The notes beneath the pieces were generated by a model. The model was not told where the DNA came from. It did no database searches and was given only the letters and a program-made list of their open reading frames with translations. 64,000 nt of DNA from Candidatus Babelota bacterium (GTDB lineage Bacteria; Babelota; Babeliae; Babelales; Vermiphilaceae), in NCBI GenBank assembly GCA_003963225.1, contig RXKB01000002.1, positions 38,868 to 102,867 on the forward strand. The letters are read 5' to 3'. Within the stretch, counting starts at the first letter, position 1, and each line of letters begins with the position of its first letter. The position numbers and the translations under genes are program-made. Below are positions 17,817 to 27,000 of the stretch, in pieces.

Positions 17817-18992
17817 TTACATAGAAGGGGCGGAAGTATTTTGTATAATAGTATTATATATGCTATCGTTTTTTTGAGATTGCGCACTGTATATTCTACC
17901 TTTAACGACAGATCCAGATGATCTTACTTCACCATAAGTATCTTTTGCAAAAGTAATATTTCCAGTAACAACAGTATTTTTAAGCTGAATTATTTGCATT
18001 TTATTATTTTTTTTGTCAACAATAATGGATTCTACTTGGCAATCTTCAAAAATAGATATTTCTTCTTCCATAAAAGTACTATCTGAAAATTGATTTGGAT
18101 CACGCGGCACAGTGTAAAAAAAAGATGTCATTTTATAGAATAGCCAACTAAAAAAAGAATACACACATGCAAAATAAGAATTTTTAATAGTTACTATGCT
18201 ACCACTACTTGCATAAACGCTATTACCACTTCCACTAACAGTTACTGTACTACCATCAGTTGCATGTACGTTATTCCCACTTCCAGCCACTGTTATAACA
18301 CTGCCATGACTTGTTAGATAATCACCAAAAATAGCATTATCGTTTCCACACCTATTTTGTATGTACACCTGCTTAAAATTACTTTTTTTTGCGTTAATTA
18401 AATAAAGCTTTACAAGCACGTTAATGTTGGTATTAAAACAGGTCAACAAGCTACCTACAAACAATTCTTCTTTAATTGTTCCACCTTGTTTTATTGTCAT
18501 TGCACCACCAACCTCGCCGCCATCTGCTTCAATTGTACCTTGAACAGTACAGCTACCTGCAATGTCAAACTTTTTACATTTTAAAATGCGCGTCGTAAGC
18601 GAACCACCAACATCACCTTTATCTGCTTTAATTGTATCTTTAACAGTACAACTACCACCAACGTCAAACTTTTTACAGTTTAAAATGGCTGTCGTAAGTG
18701 AACCACCAACCTTACCTTTATCTGCTTCAATTATATCTTTAACAGTACAGCTGCCTCCAATATTAAACTTTTTACAGTTTAAAATGCGCGTCGTAAGCGA
18801 ACCACCAACATCACCCTTATCTGCTTTAATTGTATCTTTAACAGTACAACTACCACCAATATCAAATAATGTACATATAAGATTGATAACATTATAAGAA
18901 CCGTTAATTTTAACATGCTGAGATAAAGTATTTTGCATGCATACCGAACTTGTAAAAAAAAGAAGAAATATTAATTTTGCTTTTATATACAC
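17817..18992 (-). CDS. Secreted beta-solenoid repeat protein (bactofilin-like repeats)
   Basis: 391 residues. After a signal peptide (about 1-20) there are three full and one partial copy of a 33-residue repeat (residues 43-75, 76-108, 109-141, 142-174) with the pattern FDIGGSCTVKDTI-KADKG-VGGSLTTRILNCKK. Each repeat looks like two rungs of a right-handed beta solenoid, with G-G turns like those of bactofilins and polymer-forming proteins. Two shorter repeats (VTVAGSGNNV, VTVSGSGNSV) come later. Cys occupies fixed positions in every rung pair. The start is a GTG at 18992. Bactofilins are cytoplasmic, so a secreted version would be unusual. Confidence 0.72.
   Translation of the reverse strand: MYIKAKLIFLLFFTSSVCMQNTLSQHVKINGSYNVINLICTLFDIGGSCTVKDTIKADKGDVGGSLTTRILNCKKFNIGGSCTVKDIIEADKGKVGGSLTTAILNCKKFDVGGSCTVKDTIKADKGDVGGSLTTRILKCKKFDIAGSCTVQGTIEADGGEVGGAMTIKQGGTIKEELFVGSLLTCFNTNINVLVKLYLINAKKSNFKQVYIQNRCGNDNAIFGDYLTSHGSVITVAGSGNNVHATDGSTVTVSGSGNSVYASSGSIVTIKNSYFACVYSFFSWLFYKMTSFFYTVPRDPNQFSDSTFMEEEISIFEDCQVESIIVDKKNNKMQIIQLKNTVVTGNITFAKDTYGEVRSSGSVVKGRIYSAQSQKNDSIYNTIIQNTSAPSM
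18471..18866 (-). repeat. 99-bp tandem repeats inside the solenoid gene
   Basis: Four consecutive 99-bp units encode the 33-residue repeats. The first and third units are the most alike at the DNA level (shared runs such as TCTGCTTTAATTGTATC), which suggests recent unit duplication or gene conversion. Confidence 0.8.
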
Positions 18993-19093
18993 TTTGCACC
19001 ATGTTGTTTAAACTTTATTTCAAAGTAATAATACGTTTTTGATATATAACATGCAAGCATAATAAAAGCAGACGTTACATCTTGCAATAACGC

Positions 19094-20485
19094 CTACCAT
19101 ACGTTAAACTTTTTTGCTGCAGTATATTTTTGAAGTTGTAACATGGCACCGGCAGGATCAATATAATACTGGTACGCAAAACTGACATATACCACACAAC
19201 GGTTCCATTCTATTGCTTTATATTGAGCGACACGCAGCATAAGAAGCTTGACATAATCAACAGTCCAACGGTCATTGCATAATGCGTATATCATACATGC
19301 TTTAAAGCAGTCACGTGGTCGTTTTGCAAAAAAAAGCTCCGAACAAATATAAGGCACCACCGTAAACTGGTCTGTAATGTTGAGTACTGGTCGTTCATTA
19401 TCTGAAGGAACAATTTCATGCATGTTTTTAAAATAAAGATCATGTATAAGTTGATACCTAAATAATGAAGGTGTGCGTTCAGTCAAAACCATTGCGTGTT
19501 TTTTATGAAACTGATGTTGCACGTTGCCATCATAAAACCAATACAATGTGTTACGATACTGATTTTTATCCCAAGCAAAAGCTCCTGTCAATAAATGAAT
19601 TGGCTTACTTGTGTATTGCTTGGTTAAAGCATATGGCAGTACCGTTTCTGCTAACTTGTCATAATAAAAAGATGCTTCTGGCATTAAAAATATAGTCGCA
19701 TTATTATGCATTGCTATTATATCTTTAAAAAAAGCAGTTGCAAGCTGAACCATATTATCTACTGAAGGCTGAGCTCGAAAAACATATGGCACCGTAACTA
19801 CGTCTTCAAACCAGACAGGTTTTGCAGATTTTTGTACAGGAAAAAGTAAACACCCTAGCCAAAAAAGCATACAAACAAAAAGAAACTTTTTCCAATACAA
19901 AGATCGATCATATAAAAAACCAAATAACGATGCTTGAGTGGTGAGCAATATGGCACATAAACCTTCACCATGCAACCAAGGCAAAAGACGGACAAATGAG
20001 GGATATACAACCAAAGGAAGCACTGGGTGCAGTAAAAAATATCCTTCAACCACATCAAACGGCATCATGCACACATGATCCATTAACAAAAAATAAATCC
20101 ACATGGCAAAAATATATGACCATACAACAGAATACCGCATCGAAAAAAATACGTAGCGCAAAACAACTTTTGCAATAAAAGTGATGCTTAAGCCAAATAA
20201 CGCTGCATAACAAATTATACAAAGTGCAACAAAAAGCGCCTGCGCCAAAGGTCCTTCTGCCATAGTAACAATGCCAATACATATTCCAGCTAAATGGAAA
20301 GCATTTGCAAAAAAGCTCCATACATATGCTTGTTTATATGATAGATGATTATTTAATACGACCACATAAAAAAAAGGAAGCAAAAATAGAAATGAGCACC
20401 ACCAAAAATAAGTATTATATAAAGCCGGCAATGCATACAATAAAGCTGAAAATACCAATAAAGTATATGTTTTTATACCACTCAT
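19094..20485 (-). CDS. Apolipoprotein N-acyltransferase-like protein, copy B
   Basis: 463 residues: an N-terminal half with about six to seven membrane helices (to about 215), then a nitrilase-fold domain. The catalytic triad of Lnt is in place: E270 in LMPEAS, K328 in FHKKHAM, and C381 in VPYICSELF. Lnt adds the third acyl chain to lipoproteins at the outer face of the inner membrane. The ATG at 20485 immediately follows the TAA of a paralogous gene (TAAATG). Overall divergence from typical Lnt is high, so the substrate could differ. Confidence 0.75.
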   Translation of the reverse strand: MSGIKTYTLLVFSALLYALPALYNTYFWWCSFLFLLPFFYVVVLNNHLSYKQAYVWSFFANAFHLAGICIGIVTMAEGPLAQALFVALCIICYAALFGLSITFIAKVVLRYVFFSMRYSVVWSYIFAMWIYFLLMDHVCMMPFDVVEGYFLLHPVLPLVVYPSFVRLLPWLHGEGLCAILLTTQASLFGFLYDRSLYWKKFLFVCMLFWLGCLLFPVQKSAKPVWFEDVVTVPYVFRAQPSVDNMVQLATAFFKDIIAMHNNATIFLMPEASFYYDKLAETVLPYALTKQYTSKPIHLLTGAFAWDKNQYRNTLYWFYDGNVQHQFHKKHAMVLTERTPSLFRYQLIHDLYFKNMHEIVPSDNERPVLNITDQFTVVPYICSELFFAKRPRDCFKACMIYALCNDRWTVDYVKLLMLRVAQYKAIEWNRCVVYVSFAYQYYIDPAGAMLQLQKYTAAKKFNVW

Positions 20486-21847
20486 TTATGCTACCTTTTT
20501 TAATTTTATAGTGCTTCCATTAGGCAAAATAACAGCTTGATAAATAAAAGATACGTAGACTATTGTTCGTTGCCATGCGATAGCTTGAAATATAGCAGCT
20601 AAAAACATAAGGCGTGCCACGTACGCCGCCAACAGTTGATCATTACAAACAGCTACAATTGGCATATCAGCAAAAGCATCATCTGGATAATAGTTAAAAA
20701 AAAGTTCAGAACATATGTACGGCACTAATGTAAATTCATCATCTATAGTAATATATTTTTTATTTTTTATAGAAGGTGTAATTTGTGATCTATTGTGAAA
20801 AAAAATATGTTGCCAAAAAGAAGATTGTATTATGTCTGGCAACCGCTCAGTAAGCACCATGGCATGTCGCTTGTCAAAACATTTTTGCAATACACCATCG
20901 TACACCCAATGCATTGAATTAAAATAATAATCTTTTTTCCATCTAAACGCTCCTGCAAGAACATGTATTTTTTTACCAATCACTTTATGTCCCCATAAAT
21001 TGGATAAGGTTGGCATAGCAAGTTGTTCACAATAAAATGAAGACTCGGGCATAATAAATAACGTGTCTTCTGGAAATGTTACAAGGTGTTTTTTTATTAC
21101 ATCTGCTACCTGCATTGTTAAAAACGTCAGATTATATTGTGGAGCAAATGCCATTGGTATAGCAGCAATCTTTGTATGCCAATGTGGAATTATAATTTGA
21201 TGGTTACTACTATTTTTTATTAGTAACAGTATAGAACAAAAATGTATGATCCAAAAAAAACACATTTGTATACTATATATCAAAATAATTGTTGTAGCAG
21301 CTGAAAAAAATAATACCAAGAATATTGCTAACGCTCTGCCAAAGAACAGTAATAAATACAATAATGGTGGAAAAGATCCTAATGGCACAAGAGGACTCAT
21401 TAAAAGATAACCTTCGCATCTGCCAAAAGGAAAAAGGCAGAAAAGATCTATATATATTATATAGCTATATAAAGCTAAACAATTAATAAGCACTTTTGCA
21501 AATGCTTTTTTTTGAAATAAAAATAATATAATACAATAGTTTGCTAACCAAAAAAATAAGCCTGCAAAAAGAGCATGGTATGTTATGTTAAAGAAAAACG
21601 GAAGCATTTTATAGGGCCAAAAACCGTGCCCCATAATAAATACAGCTTTGAAAACTCCTTGTAAATGGCATGCAAGGGATAAAAAACCAAATACAAATCC
21701 ATATACAAAAGAACAAGTATGGTAAACTCCATATAAAAAAAGTGGCAGGGGGAAAAAAAATATCATCCACCAACATATATCAGGGTAATAAAATGGTATT
21801 ACGTATAATGTTACACTGACTAGTAAAGAATTTACACACCAATACAA
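20486..21847 (-). CDS. Apolipoprotein N-acyltransferase-like protein, copy A
   Basis: 453 residues with the same plan as its downstream neighbour: multi-pass N-terminus, then a nitrilase domain with E268 (IMPESS), K326 (FDKRHAM) and C379 (LVPYICSELFF). The two share HAMVLTER and PYICSELFF exactly, so they arose by duplication. The start is a TTG at 21847 with AAGGA six bases upstream; no better start is visible. Both triads are intact, which argues that neither copy is dead. Confidence 0.75.
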   Translation of the reverse strand: MYWCVNSLLVSVTLYVIPFYYPDICWWMIFFFPLPLFLYGVYHTCSFVYGFVFGFLSLACHLQGVFKAVFIMGHGFWPYKMLPFFFNITYHALFAGLFFWLANYCIILFLFQKKAFAKVLINCLALYSYIIYIDLFCLFPFGRCEGYLLMSPLVPLGSFPPLLYLLLFFGRALAIFLVLFFSAATTIILIYSIQMCFFWIIHFCSILLLIKNSSNHQIIIPHWHTKIAAIPMAFAPQYNLTFLTMQVADVIKKHLVTFPEDTLFIMPESSFYCEQLAMPTLSNLWGHKVIGKKIHVLAGAFRWKKDYYFNSMHWVYDGVLQKCFDKRHAMVLTERLPDIIQSSFWQHIFFHNRSQITPSIKNKKYITIDDEFTLVPYICSELFFNYYPDDAFADMPIVAVCNDQLLAAYVARLMFLAAIFQAIAWQRTIVYVSFIYQAVILPNGSTIKLKKVA

Positions 21848-21888
21848 TACCTATCCTTTTATATCAAAGGTCTAGTGCTATTGTATGA

Positions 21889-22935
21889 TTACTCCTTTTT
21901 ATATTGCAATAGTTTGACAACAGGGTTATTTGCAATCTGGGTATCTGTTATACCTGGATTAGCTTTTCGTAATGCTTTAACAGCTCTACCAAGTGGTGAA
22001 TACCCACAAAAATCTTTTCCGGTAGATGGATTTATACCGCAACTATCTTTTATGTCTAATCGAGCACCACGGCTTATTAATAATTTAATCATGGGTTCAT
22101 CTAATGACATAGCTGCATAATGCAATGGTGTTTGGCCCCATCCATTTAAACTGTTCACATCTTGGCCTGCGTCTAAAAAAATAGTTACTATTTTTTGTGC
22201 TCCTTGTAATGCAGCCAAATGAATAGCCATTGGCTGGTCATCATCAGCTAAAGAAAGATCTGTATTGCGGATTTTAATAGTTAAATCAACACCTGCATTC
22301 ACTAATGATCTAACAGTTTCTATATGCCCATTCAAACAGGCTATTACTAACGGTGTATATCCAGCAATATCCAACACATTTTTTTGAGCACCTTTCTCAC
22401 ATAATAATGCTGCTGCCTTATCATGGTTAAATAGAGCAGCAATATGTAAAGCTGTTCTTTCAAATGAACTTTGTCGATGTTCTAATGATTTTATTGCCCC
22501 ATGCTCAATTAATGTTTTTACTACTTGGTAAGCATTTTCTTTATTACCAGCAAAATTCATTGAGACCTTTGAAAGATCATCCAATGCTGTACGATCTTCG
22601 TTCTGTTGCCATTGAGCAAGAGCATCAGCAATTTTTGCCAATGGAATTTTTTCTGTATCATCAAATAAAGCAACCTGCACTGGGGTCATCTGCCAAAAAC
22701 ACCCAATTTCATTTACATTAGCCCCTTTGGCAATAAGGTCATTAGTTAATTGGATGTTTCCCGCTTTAGCTGCTTCGTGTAAAGGTTTGCACTGCTGTAT
22801 TTCTGGCAATCCTGCTTTAGCTTTTACCTTCCCATCAACTTTATTTTGTATATCAGATCCAAAAGTATCCCAATTAATCTGCTTTCCTATTAAAAACCCT
22901 GTACTAAATAGTAAAAAAAGTTTTTTATATATCAT
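21889..22935 (-). CDS. Secreted ankyrin-repeat protein
   Basis: 348 residues. A signal peptide (MIYKKLFLLFSTGFLIGK) is followed by about six ankyrin repeats. The clearest are KPLHEAAKAGNIQLTNDLIA, RTALHIAALFNHDKAAALL, YTPLVIACLNGHIETVRSLV and QTPLHYAAMSLDEPMIKLLI. Ankyrin domains bind proteins, and exported ones in host-associated bacteria often act on host targets. That last step is inference. The ATG at 22935 follows AGG. Confidence 0.85.
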   Translation of the reverse strand: MIYKKLFLLFSTGFLIGKQINWDTFGSDIQNKVDGKVKAKAGLPEIQQCKPLHEAAKAGNIQLTNDLIAKGANVNEIGCFWQMTPVQVALFDDTEKIPLAKIADALAQWQQNEDRTALDDLSKVSMNFAGNKENAYQVVKTLIEHGAIKSLEHRQSSFERTALHIAALFNHDKAAALLCEKGAQKNVLDIAGYTPLVIACLNGHIETVRSLVNAGVDLTIKIRNTDLSLADDDQPMAIHLAALQGAQKIVTIFLDAGQDVNSLNGWGQTPLHYAAMSLDEPMIKLLISRGARLDIKDSCGINPSTGKDFCGYSPLGRAVKALRKANPGITDTQIANNPVVKLLQYKKE

Positions 22936-23128
22936 GCGCCTATACCGCCTTGCCGATTAAAATATACGTTATTTCCCTGTTCCTACATATCATAGTAACA
23001 AAAAAAGAAAATAAAAATAAAGATATTTTATATTTATTTTTTATTGCTAATAAAATGCCTATTTTGTTATATTAATTTTAAGTATGAATTTTATTAATTT
23101 TTATGTTATTCAAGATAAAGGAGCGGGT

Positions 23129-23815
23129 ATGTTAAAAAAAAGCACTTTCACTATTACAATTACTTTATTAATAATTGGATCAGGAGCTTATCAACACTAT
23201 ATATATTCTTCTGGTCGGGATACTGTTACTTGTTCTAACATAGTCATGGGTACTAATCAAAACGTACGCGGACAAGAAACAAACTGCGGACCTGTACAAA
23301 CAGAAAAAGAAGTATTCAATGCTGCAGGTGATAAAGTAAGTTGGGCAAATCTTGACAAATCAAGAAAAAACACAGAAAAATGGGGTGTCATTGCAAAAAC
23401 AGAACAGCATACACTAAAATTTCCTAAATCTGGCGAAAAGAAAATAATTTCTTTAACACCAACACAAGGCGCTTATAAAGACAGGCCTGTTGAAATATTA
23501 ATAGTTTCTTTTGATAAACGTACAGAAATTGATGAAAGCAATCTACCGCAAAGCGTAAAAGATCAATTAGCTCGCTTACAAGAAGACACTCAGTTTAACT
23601 CTGTCATTAAAATATATCGAAAAACAAACACAGAAAAAAAATATACAGAAGTGTATGAAATATTCTCACAAGAATATCCCCATAAATTAGAAATTAAAAT
23701 TTCTATTACGCCAAACGGTCTAATTAAAACAGAACAAACAATTAAAGAAACCGACGTAGATGGCAATAAAATAGAAATTCAACCTTTTGAAATAGATCTA
23801 GCTAGCTTTGAATAA
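23129..23815 (+). CDS. Secreted protein, first of three tandem paralogs
   Basis: 228 residues from the ATG at 23129, which follows AAGGAGCGGG. Signal segment LLIIGSGAYQHYIYSSG, then a conserved N-terminal block SGRDTVTCSN-GTNQNVRGQETNC shared almost exactly with the third gene. A domain follows with GDKVSWANLD, SLTPTQGAYK and VIKIYRK, found in all three genes in recognisable form. Two Cys in the block probably form a disulfide. First gene of an operon of three with gaps of 11 and 31 bases. Function unknown. Confidence 0.7.
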   Translation: MLKKSTFTITITLLIIGSGAYQHYIYSSGRDTVTCSNIVMGTNQNVRGQETNCGPVQTEKEVFNAAGDKVSWANLDKSRKNTEKWGVIAKTEQHTLKFPKSGEKKIISLTPTQGAYKDRPVEILIVSFDKRTEIDESNLPQSVKDQLARLQEDTQFNSVIKIYRKTNTEKKYTEVYEIFSQEYPHKLEIKISITPNGLIKTEQTIKETDVDGNKIEIQPFEIDLASFE

Positions 23816-23826
23816 GGAATAATGCG

Positions 23827-24453
23827 ATGAATAAAACATTATTATTCACATACTTATGTCTTTTCTGCAATATCTACTTACAAGGTCAAACAACTATAGT
23901 ATACAACATAAATAATAACAGTTGTGCAGGCTCAAATATGAATTGCGAAGGATTTGTAAACTCTGTCGGTGACCTTATTGCTTGGGACACTAGCAATAGT
24001 CAAGTGGTAACACACTTAACATTTACAGAGCCAAAAACAATAACACTCGACTTTAAAACGAGTAAAAATTCAAAATTAATTCATACATTTGTTCCTTCTA
24101 CTGGCGCATCCAAAGGCAAACGAATTCGTGTACTATTTTGCTTAATTCCTTTTAATGCGAACTATAGCAAACTTAAACTACCAGATAAAGTAGCTATAGA
24201 GGTAAAAAACATTATAAAAGAACAAAAAGATAATGGTATATCTTCAATTATAAAAGTATACAGACAGTTTACCGGTGATAATAATGCACCAGACGTTTCT
24301 GAATGGGTTGAATTAGCCACATTACTTATACCAAAAACCTCTACAGAAAAGCAAAGAATCACGCTAAACCCAGATGCCACTGCTGTAGCAACTGCTCAAA
24401 ATGATGCTGGTGAAAAAGTGGAATTAGTAATTGATTTACAAAAAGAGTACTAA
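23827..24453 (+). CDS. Secreted protein, second of three tandem paralogs
   Basis: 208 residues with a signal peptide (MNKTLLFTYLCLFCNIYLQG). It is the most diverged copy. The N-terminal block is reduced to NNNSCAGSNMNCEGF but the two Cys are kept, and SVGDLIAWDTSN, FVPSTGASKGKRI and SSIIKVYRQ align with the equivalent parts of its neighbours. Start ATG follows AAGGAATAATGCG. Confidence 0.68.
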   Translation: MNKTLLFTYLCLFCNIYLQGQTTIVYNINNNSCAGSNMNCEGFVNSVGDLIAWDTSNSQVVTHLTFTEPKTITLDFKTSKNSKLIHTFVPSTGASKGKRIRVLFCLIPFNANYSKLKLPDKVAIEVKNIIKEQKDNGISSIIKVYRQFTGDNNAPDVSEWVELATLLIPKTSTEKQRITLNPDATAVATAQNDAGEKVELVIDLQKEY

Positions 24454-24484
24454 AGTAATTTTACTATAATTAAGGAGAATACGT

Positions 24485-25189
24485 ATGTACAATAAAAATA
24501 AAATAATAGCTTTGCTAGGTATTTTTTCGACATGCTCATTGGTTCCATCCGGTAGAGACACCATGACCTGTTCAAACGTTGTTGCAGGTACCAACCAAAA
24601 TGTACGAGGCCAAGAAACAAATTGTACAGGTGGCGATGATCAGGATGGCCTTTTAGAAGGAATGCTTAATTCATTTAAAGACAAGGTTAACTGGACTATA
24701 AAACGTGGAACACCCAAAAAAGATCTTGGCAAAATTACTGAAAATCAATCAGTTGAAATAAAATATCCTGCTATTAGTAAAATGAATATAGTAAGTTTTA
24801 CACCAACTGAAGGTAATGCAAAAAACAAAAAAGTAGAACTCCTTTTTGTTGCCTTCTCTATTTATGATCAAAAAAAGAATATGGCTTTCCCCGATGAAAA
24901 CAGTAGTGCAAAAGCTAACTTAGAAAAACAGTTAGCTGCATTAAAAGATGCTAAATCTCCTTTTAATAATCTAATAAAAATATATCGCAAAATAGGTACT
25001 GAAAAACAGTGGGAAGAACGCGCAGAAGTATACTCTAAAGAAAGCCCTGATTCAGAAACTATGATTACCAATTGGATTATTATGCCTAACGGTATGGCAA
25101 AATCAGCAGAAAAACTATTTAGAACAGACGTTAATGGCGTAACCACTGAATATGACGCTTCTGCAATAGATTTAACCTCCATGGAATAA
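24485..25189 (+). CDS. Secreted protein, third of three tandem paralogs
   Basis: 234 residues with signal segment MYNKNKIIALLGIFSTCSLV. The N-terminal block SGRDTMTCSN then GTNQNVRGQETNC matches the first gene almost residue for residue. FKDKVNWTIKR, SFTPTEGNAKNKK and NLIKIYRK follow. The ATG has AAGGAG eight bases upstream. A strong terminator closes the operon. Confidence 0.7.
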   Translation: MYNKNKIIALLGIFSTCSLVPSGRDTMTCSNVVAGTNQNVRGQETNCTGGDDQDGLLEGMLNSFKDKVNWTIKRGTPKKDLGKITENQSVEIKYPAISKMNIVSFTPTEGNAKNKKVELLFVAFSIYDQKKNMAFPDENSSAKANLEKQLAALKDAKSPFNNLIKIYRKIGTEKQWEERAEVYSKESPDSETMITNWIIMPNGMAKSAEKLFRTDVNGVTTEYDASAIDLTSME

Positions 25190-25219
25190 AGAAGTATATT
25201 TTTTATACTTAATAAATAC

Positions 25220-25266
25220 AATCAGGATATAGCTTTGTTCAAAGTTATATCCTGATTATTTTTTGT
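25220..25266 (+). terminator. Intrinsic terminator of the three-paralog operon
   Basis: AATCAGGATATA (25220-25231) pairs with TATATCCTGATT (25246-25257), and the stem continues inward to a small GTTC-type loop. ATTTTTTG follows. Confidence 0.9.
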
Positions 25267-25287
25267 GTATTTTATTTGTATATTTAT

Positions 25288-25293
25288 TTGACA
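25288..25293 (+). promoter_or_regulatory. -35 element of the initiator tRNA promoter
   Basis: A perfect TTGACA lies 35 bases before the tRNA. The -10 is less clear (TAACTT at 25110-type spacing of 16 bases, i.e. 25310-25315). Confidence 0.45.
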
Positions 25294-25327
25294 AAAGAAT
25301 AAAAAGCTTTAACTTAGTACATAACAT

Positions 25328-25404
<77 letters not shown>

Positions 25405-25447
25405 ATTTTTCAAGTATTTCTGCGATTCACCGATTTTTCAAGTATTT
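25405..25447 (+). repeat. Short direct repeat after tRNA-fMet
   Basis: The 15-mer ATTTTTCAAGTATTT occurs at 25405-25419 and 25433-25447, directly after the tRNA CCA end. It may be a small tandem duplication. I see no integrase or matching copy elsewhere, so an attachment site is not supported. Confidence 0.6.
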
Positions 25448-25547
25448 ATGCAATGCAAAAAATATATTTCTAACTTTAGTTTTTTTTTCTACCATTTTTT
25501 CTGTATCAATTGCAAACGAGCTATTCCAACTGGCTATTGGTATACCA

Positions 25548-25880
25548 ATGGTGTATACAGCAATGTGTCGAGTAACAAATGCATGCCCTGATTACTCCTA
25601 CTTTAGTTATCCATACACTGACCCTACATTGAACCCCACCACTTTTTCAAAGAAAACGATGTATTTTTTGAAAGGAAAATGGAATAATAATCAGCTGTTA
25701 ACATGCTTTCATTTCGTATTCTTATTCTTAAATACATATACTTGGTATGCCAATAAAAAAGTTTTTTCGGTTAAAGCTCTGTATTCTTTTTCGGCTGGAA
25801 TGTTTCATTTGGCAAATATTTTGACCATGCCTAAAAAGTCAAAAAAAAATGATCTTACTATTGTTGAACAGGATCAATAA
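25548..25880 (+). CDS. Small membrane protein, 5' end probably frameshifted
   Basis: 110 residues as called from the ATG at 25548, with a hydrophobic segment (LLTCFHFVFLFLNTYTWYA) and another after it. The same frame is open upstream to the tRNA but has no ATG, GTG or TTG start. It would encode a good signal peptide (IFLTLVFFSTIFSVSIA) if a TA in the ATATAT at about 25463 were removed, joining it to the ATG at 25453. So the gene is either newly broken or starts inefficiently. It is a paralog of the next gene and of 45524-46063. Confidence 0.5.
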   Translation: MVYTAMCRVTNACPDYSYFSYPYTDPTLNPTTFSKKTMYFLKGKWNNNQLLTCFHFVFLFLNTYTWYANKKVFSVKALYSFSAGMFHLANILTMPKKSKKNDLTIVEQDQ

Positions 25881-26014
25881 GTAATCTATTATCTATAAAA
25901 AATCTATATAGCCAAACAAGCAATCAAAAAACATATTTTCTAAAAAATATGTTGCATAAAAAAAAATTTCTGCAAAAATAAAGACATTTTAGAATAAACA
26001 AATTTATATAAAAA

Positions 26015-26518
26015 GTGAAAATACAGTATTTTTTTTTAATTTATTTTTTTTTCAATAACATTTATTCAATTGAGAACGCACATACATTAGCCATGCATAA
26101 TCATTCCTTGCCAACAACCAATGGATGTACTTTTTATGCTGCCTTCACTGAGAATCAATTACCAATGGCTGCTTTGAGCTTACCGATAATTCATATAGGC
26201 ATATATTCTTTTATGCGTCATCTTGATTCTACAGATGAGTATTGTAGTGTTTTTGAATATCGAACATATAATAATTACCTTGATCAAACAGGTCTTTATA
26301 ATACTTATAATAATTACTTATATTACTTGTTCGACACTAGAATTAAAAAAAATACTATGAAAACAATATTCCATCTTTTGTTTATTACTTTTAATTTTTA
26401 TCTTTGTTACCACAGTGATATGGAAGTTAATATATTTAGTAAAGTATACTACTTTACTATTGCCATGGCACACACAAAATTAGTTTTCAAAAGACCAAAT
26501 AATTTTATTCGACACTAA
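26015..26518 (+). CDS. Small membrane/secreted protein, paralog of its neighbour
   Basis: 167 residues from a GTG with no strong ribosome site. Signal peptide MKIQYFFLIYFFFNNIYS, a middle region with repeated NNYL and Tyr, then two C-terminal hydrophobic segments (TIFHLLFITFNFYLCY and VYYFTIAMAH) that align with those of the gene at 25548-25880. Function unknown. Confidence 0.55.
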   Translation: MKIQYFFLIYFFFNNIYSIENAHTLAMHNHSLPTTNGCTFYAAFTENQLPMAALSLPIIHIGIYSFMRHLDSTDEYCSVFEYRTYNNYLDQTGLYNTYNNYLYYLFDTRIKKNTMKTIFHLLFITFNFYLCYHSDMEVNIFSKVYYFTIAMAHTKLVFKRPNNFIRH

Positions 26519-26596
26519 ATGTTAATTGCCTAACATAATAAATAGAAAAAGTATGTATTTTTATTTTTGTTTATCAAAAAAGATTTTTAACATCAC

Positions 26597-26914
26597 TTTT
26601 TTAAAAGCCTTGCCTATTTTTTGAAAACCTCTATTCTCAAAAAAAACAAAGGGCTTATATGGCAATAACAGAATTAAAATCGCTTATCGATTGTTTACCT
26701 TTTTTTAAACATAATTGGAAGTTTACTTTGCTTGAACAATGGCCTTCAATAATTGGCACACTTAACAACAAAGTAAATAAAGAAAAAAGTTCTTCATCAA
26801 TTTTGCCTTTTTCCAAAAAAGAATCTGCTGCATTAATTAATATTCAAGATGATGAATTACGCCACTTTTTAACTTTATTTAGAAACCATTGTTTATCTGG
26901 AGCAGATTAAATGA
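26597..26914 (+). repeat. Segmental duplication, copy 1
   Basis: Matches 27876-28388, apart from the 195-bp internal deletion. Begins at TTTTTTAAAAGCCTTGCC and ends just past the shared TAAATGAA. The two copies are direct repeats around the gene at 27001-27882. Confidence 0.8.
26659..26910 (+). pseudogene. Internally deleted duplicate of the DUF721/DciA-like gene
   Basis: 83 residues. The first 39 and the last 40 or so are nearly identical to the intact gene at 27937-28383, but 65 codons between them are missing in frame, including the core of the DUF721 domain. Upstream DNA from about 26597 and downstream DNA to the first bases of the next gene (TAAATGAA) are also duplicated. After that the sequence diverges and the next start is followed at once by a stop. 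This is best read as a dead duplicate, though the frame is intact. Confidence 0.75.
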
Positions 26915-27000
26915 AATAAACCACTGACACGAAAAATTTTACTCTTGTATATTTTTAATAATATCTACTACGACAATAAATTTTTGCTAATGTAAATTCT

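Noticed and set aside
18471..18866. Repeats considered as a CRISPR array
   Set aside because: Units are contiguous 99-bp coding repeats in frame, without unique spacers.
18562..18897. Plus-strand 111-codon frame with internal repeats
   Set aside because: It is the antisense shadow of the 99-bp repeats in the solenoid gene, so its repetitiveness is inherited.
25405..25447. Direct repeat after tRNA-fMet as phage attachment site
   Set aside because: No integrase, no second distant copy and no foreign-looking segment between copies; it is a 28-bp-period local duplication.
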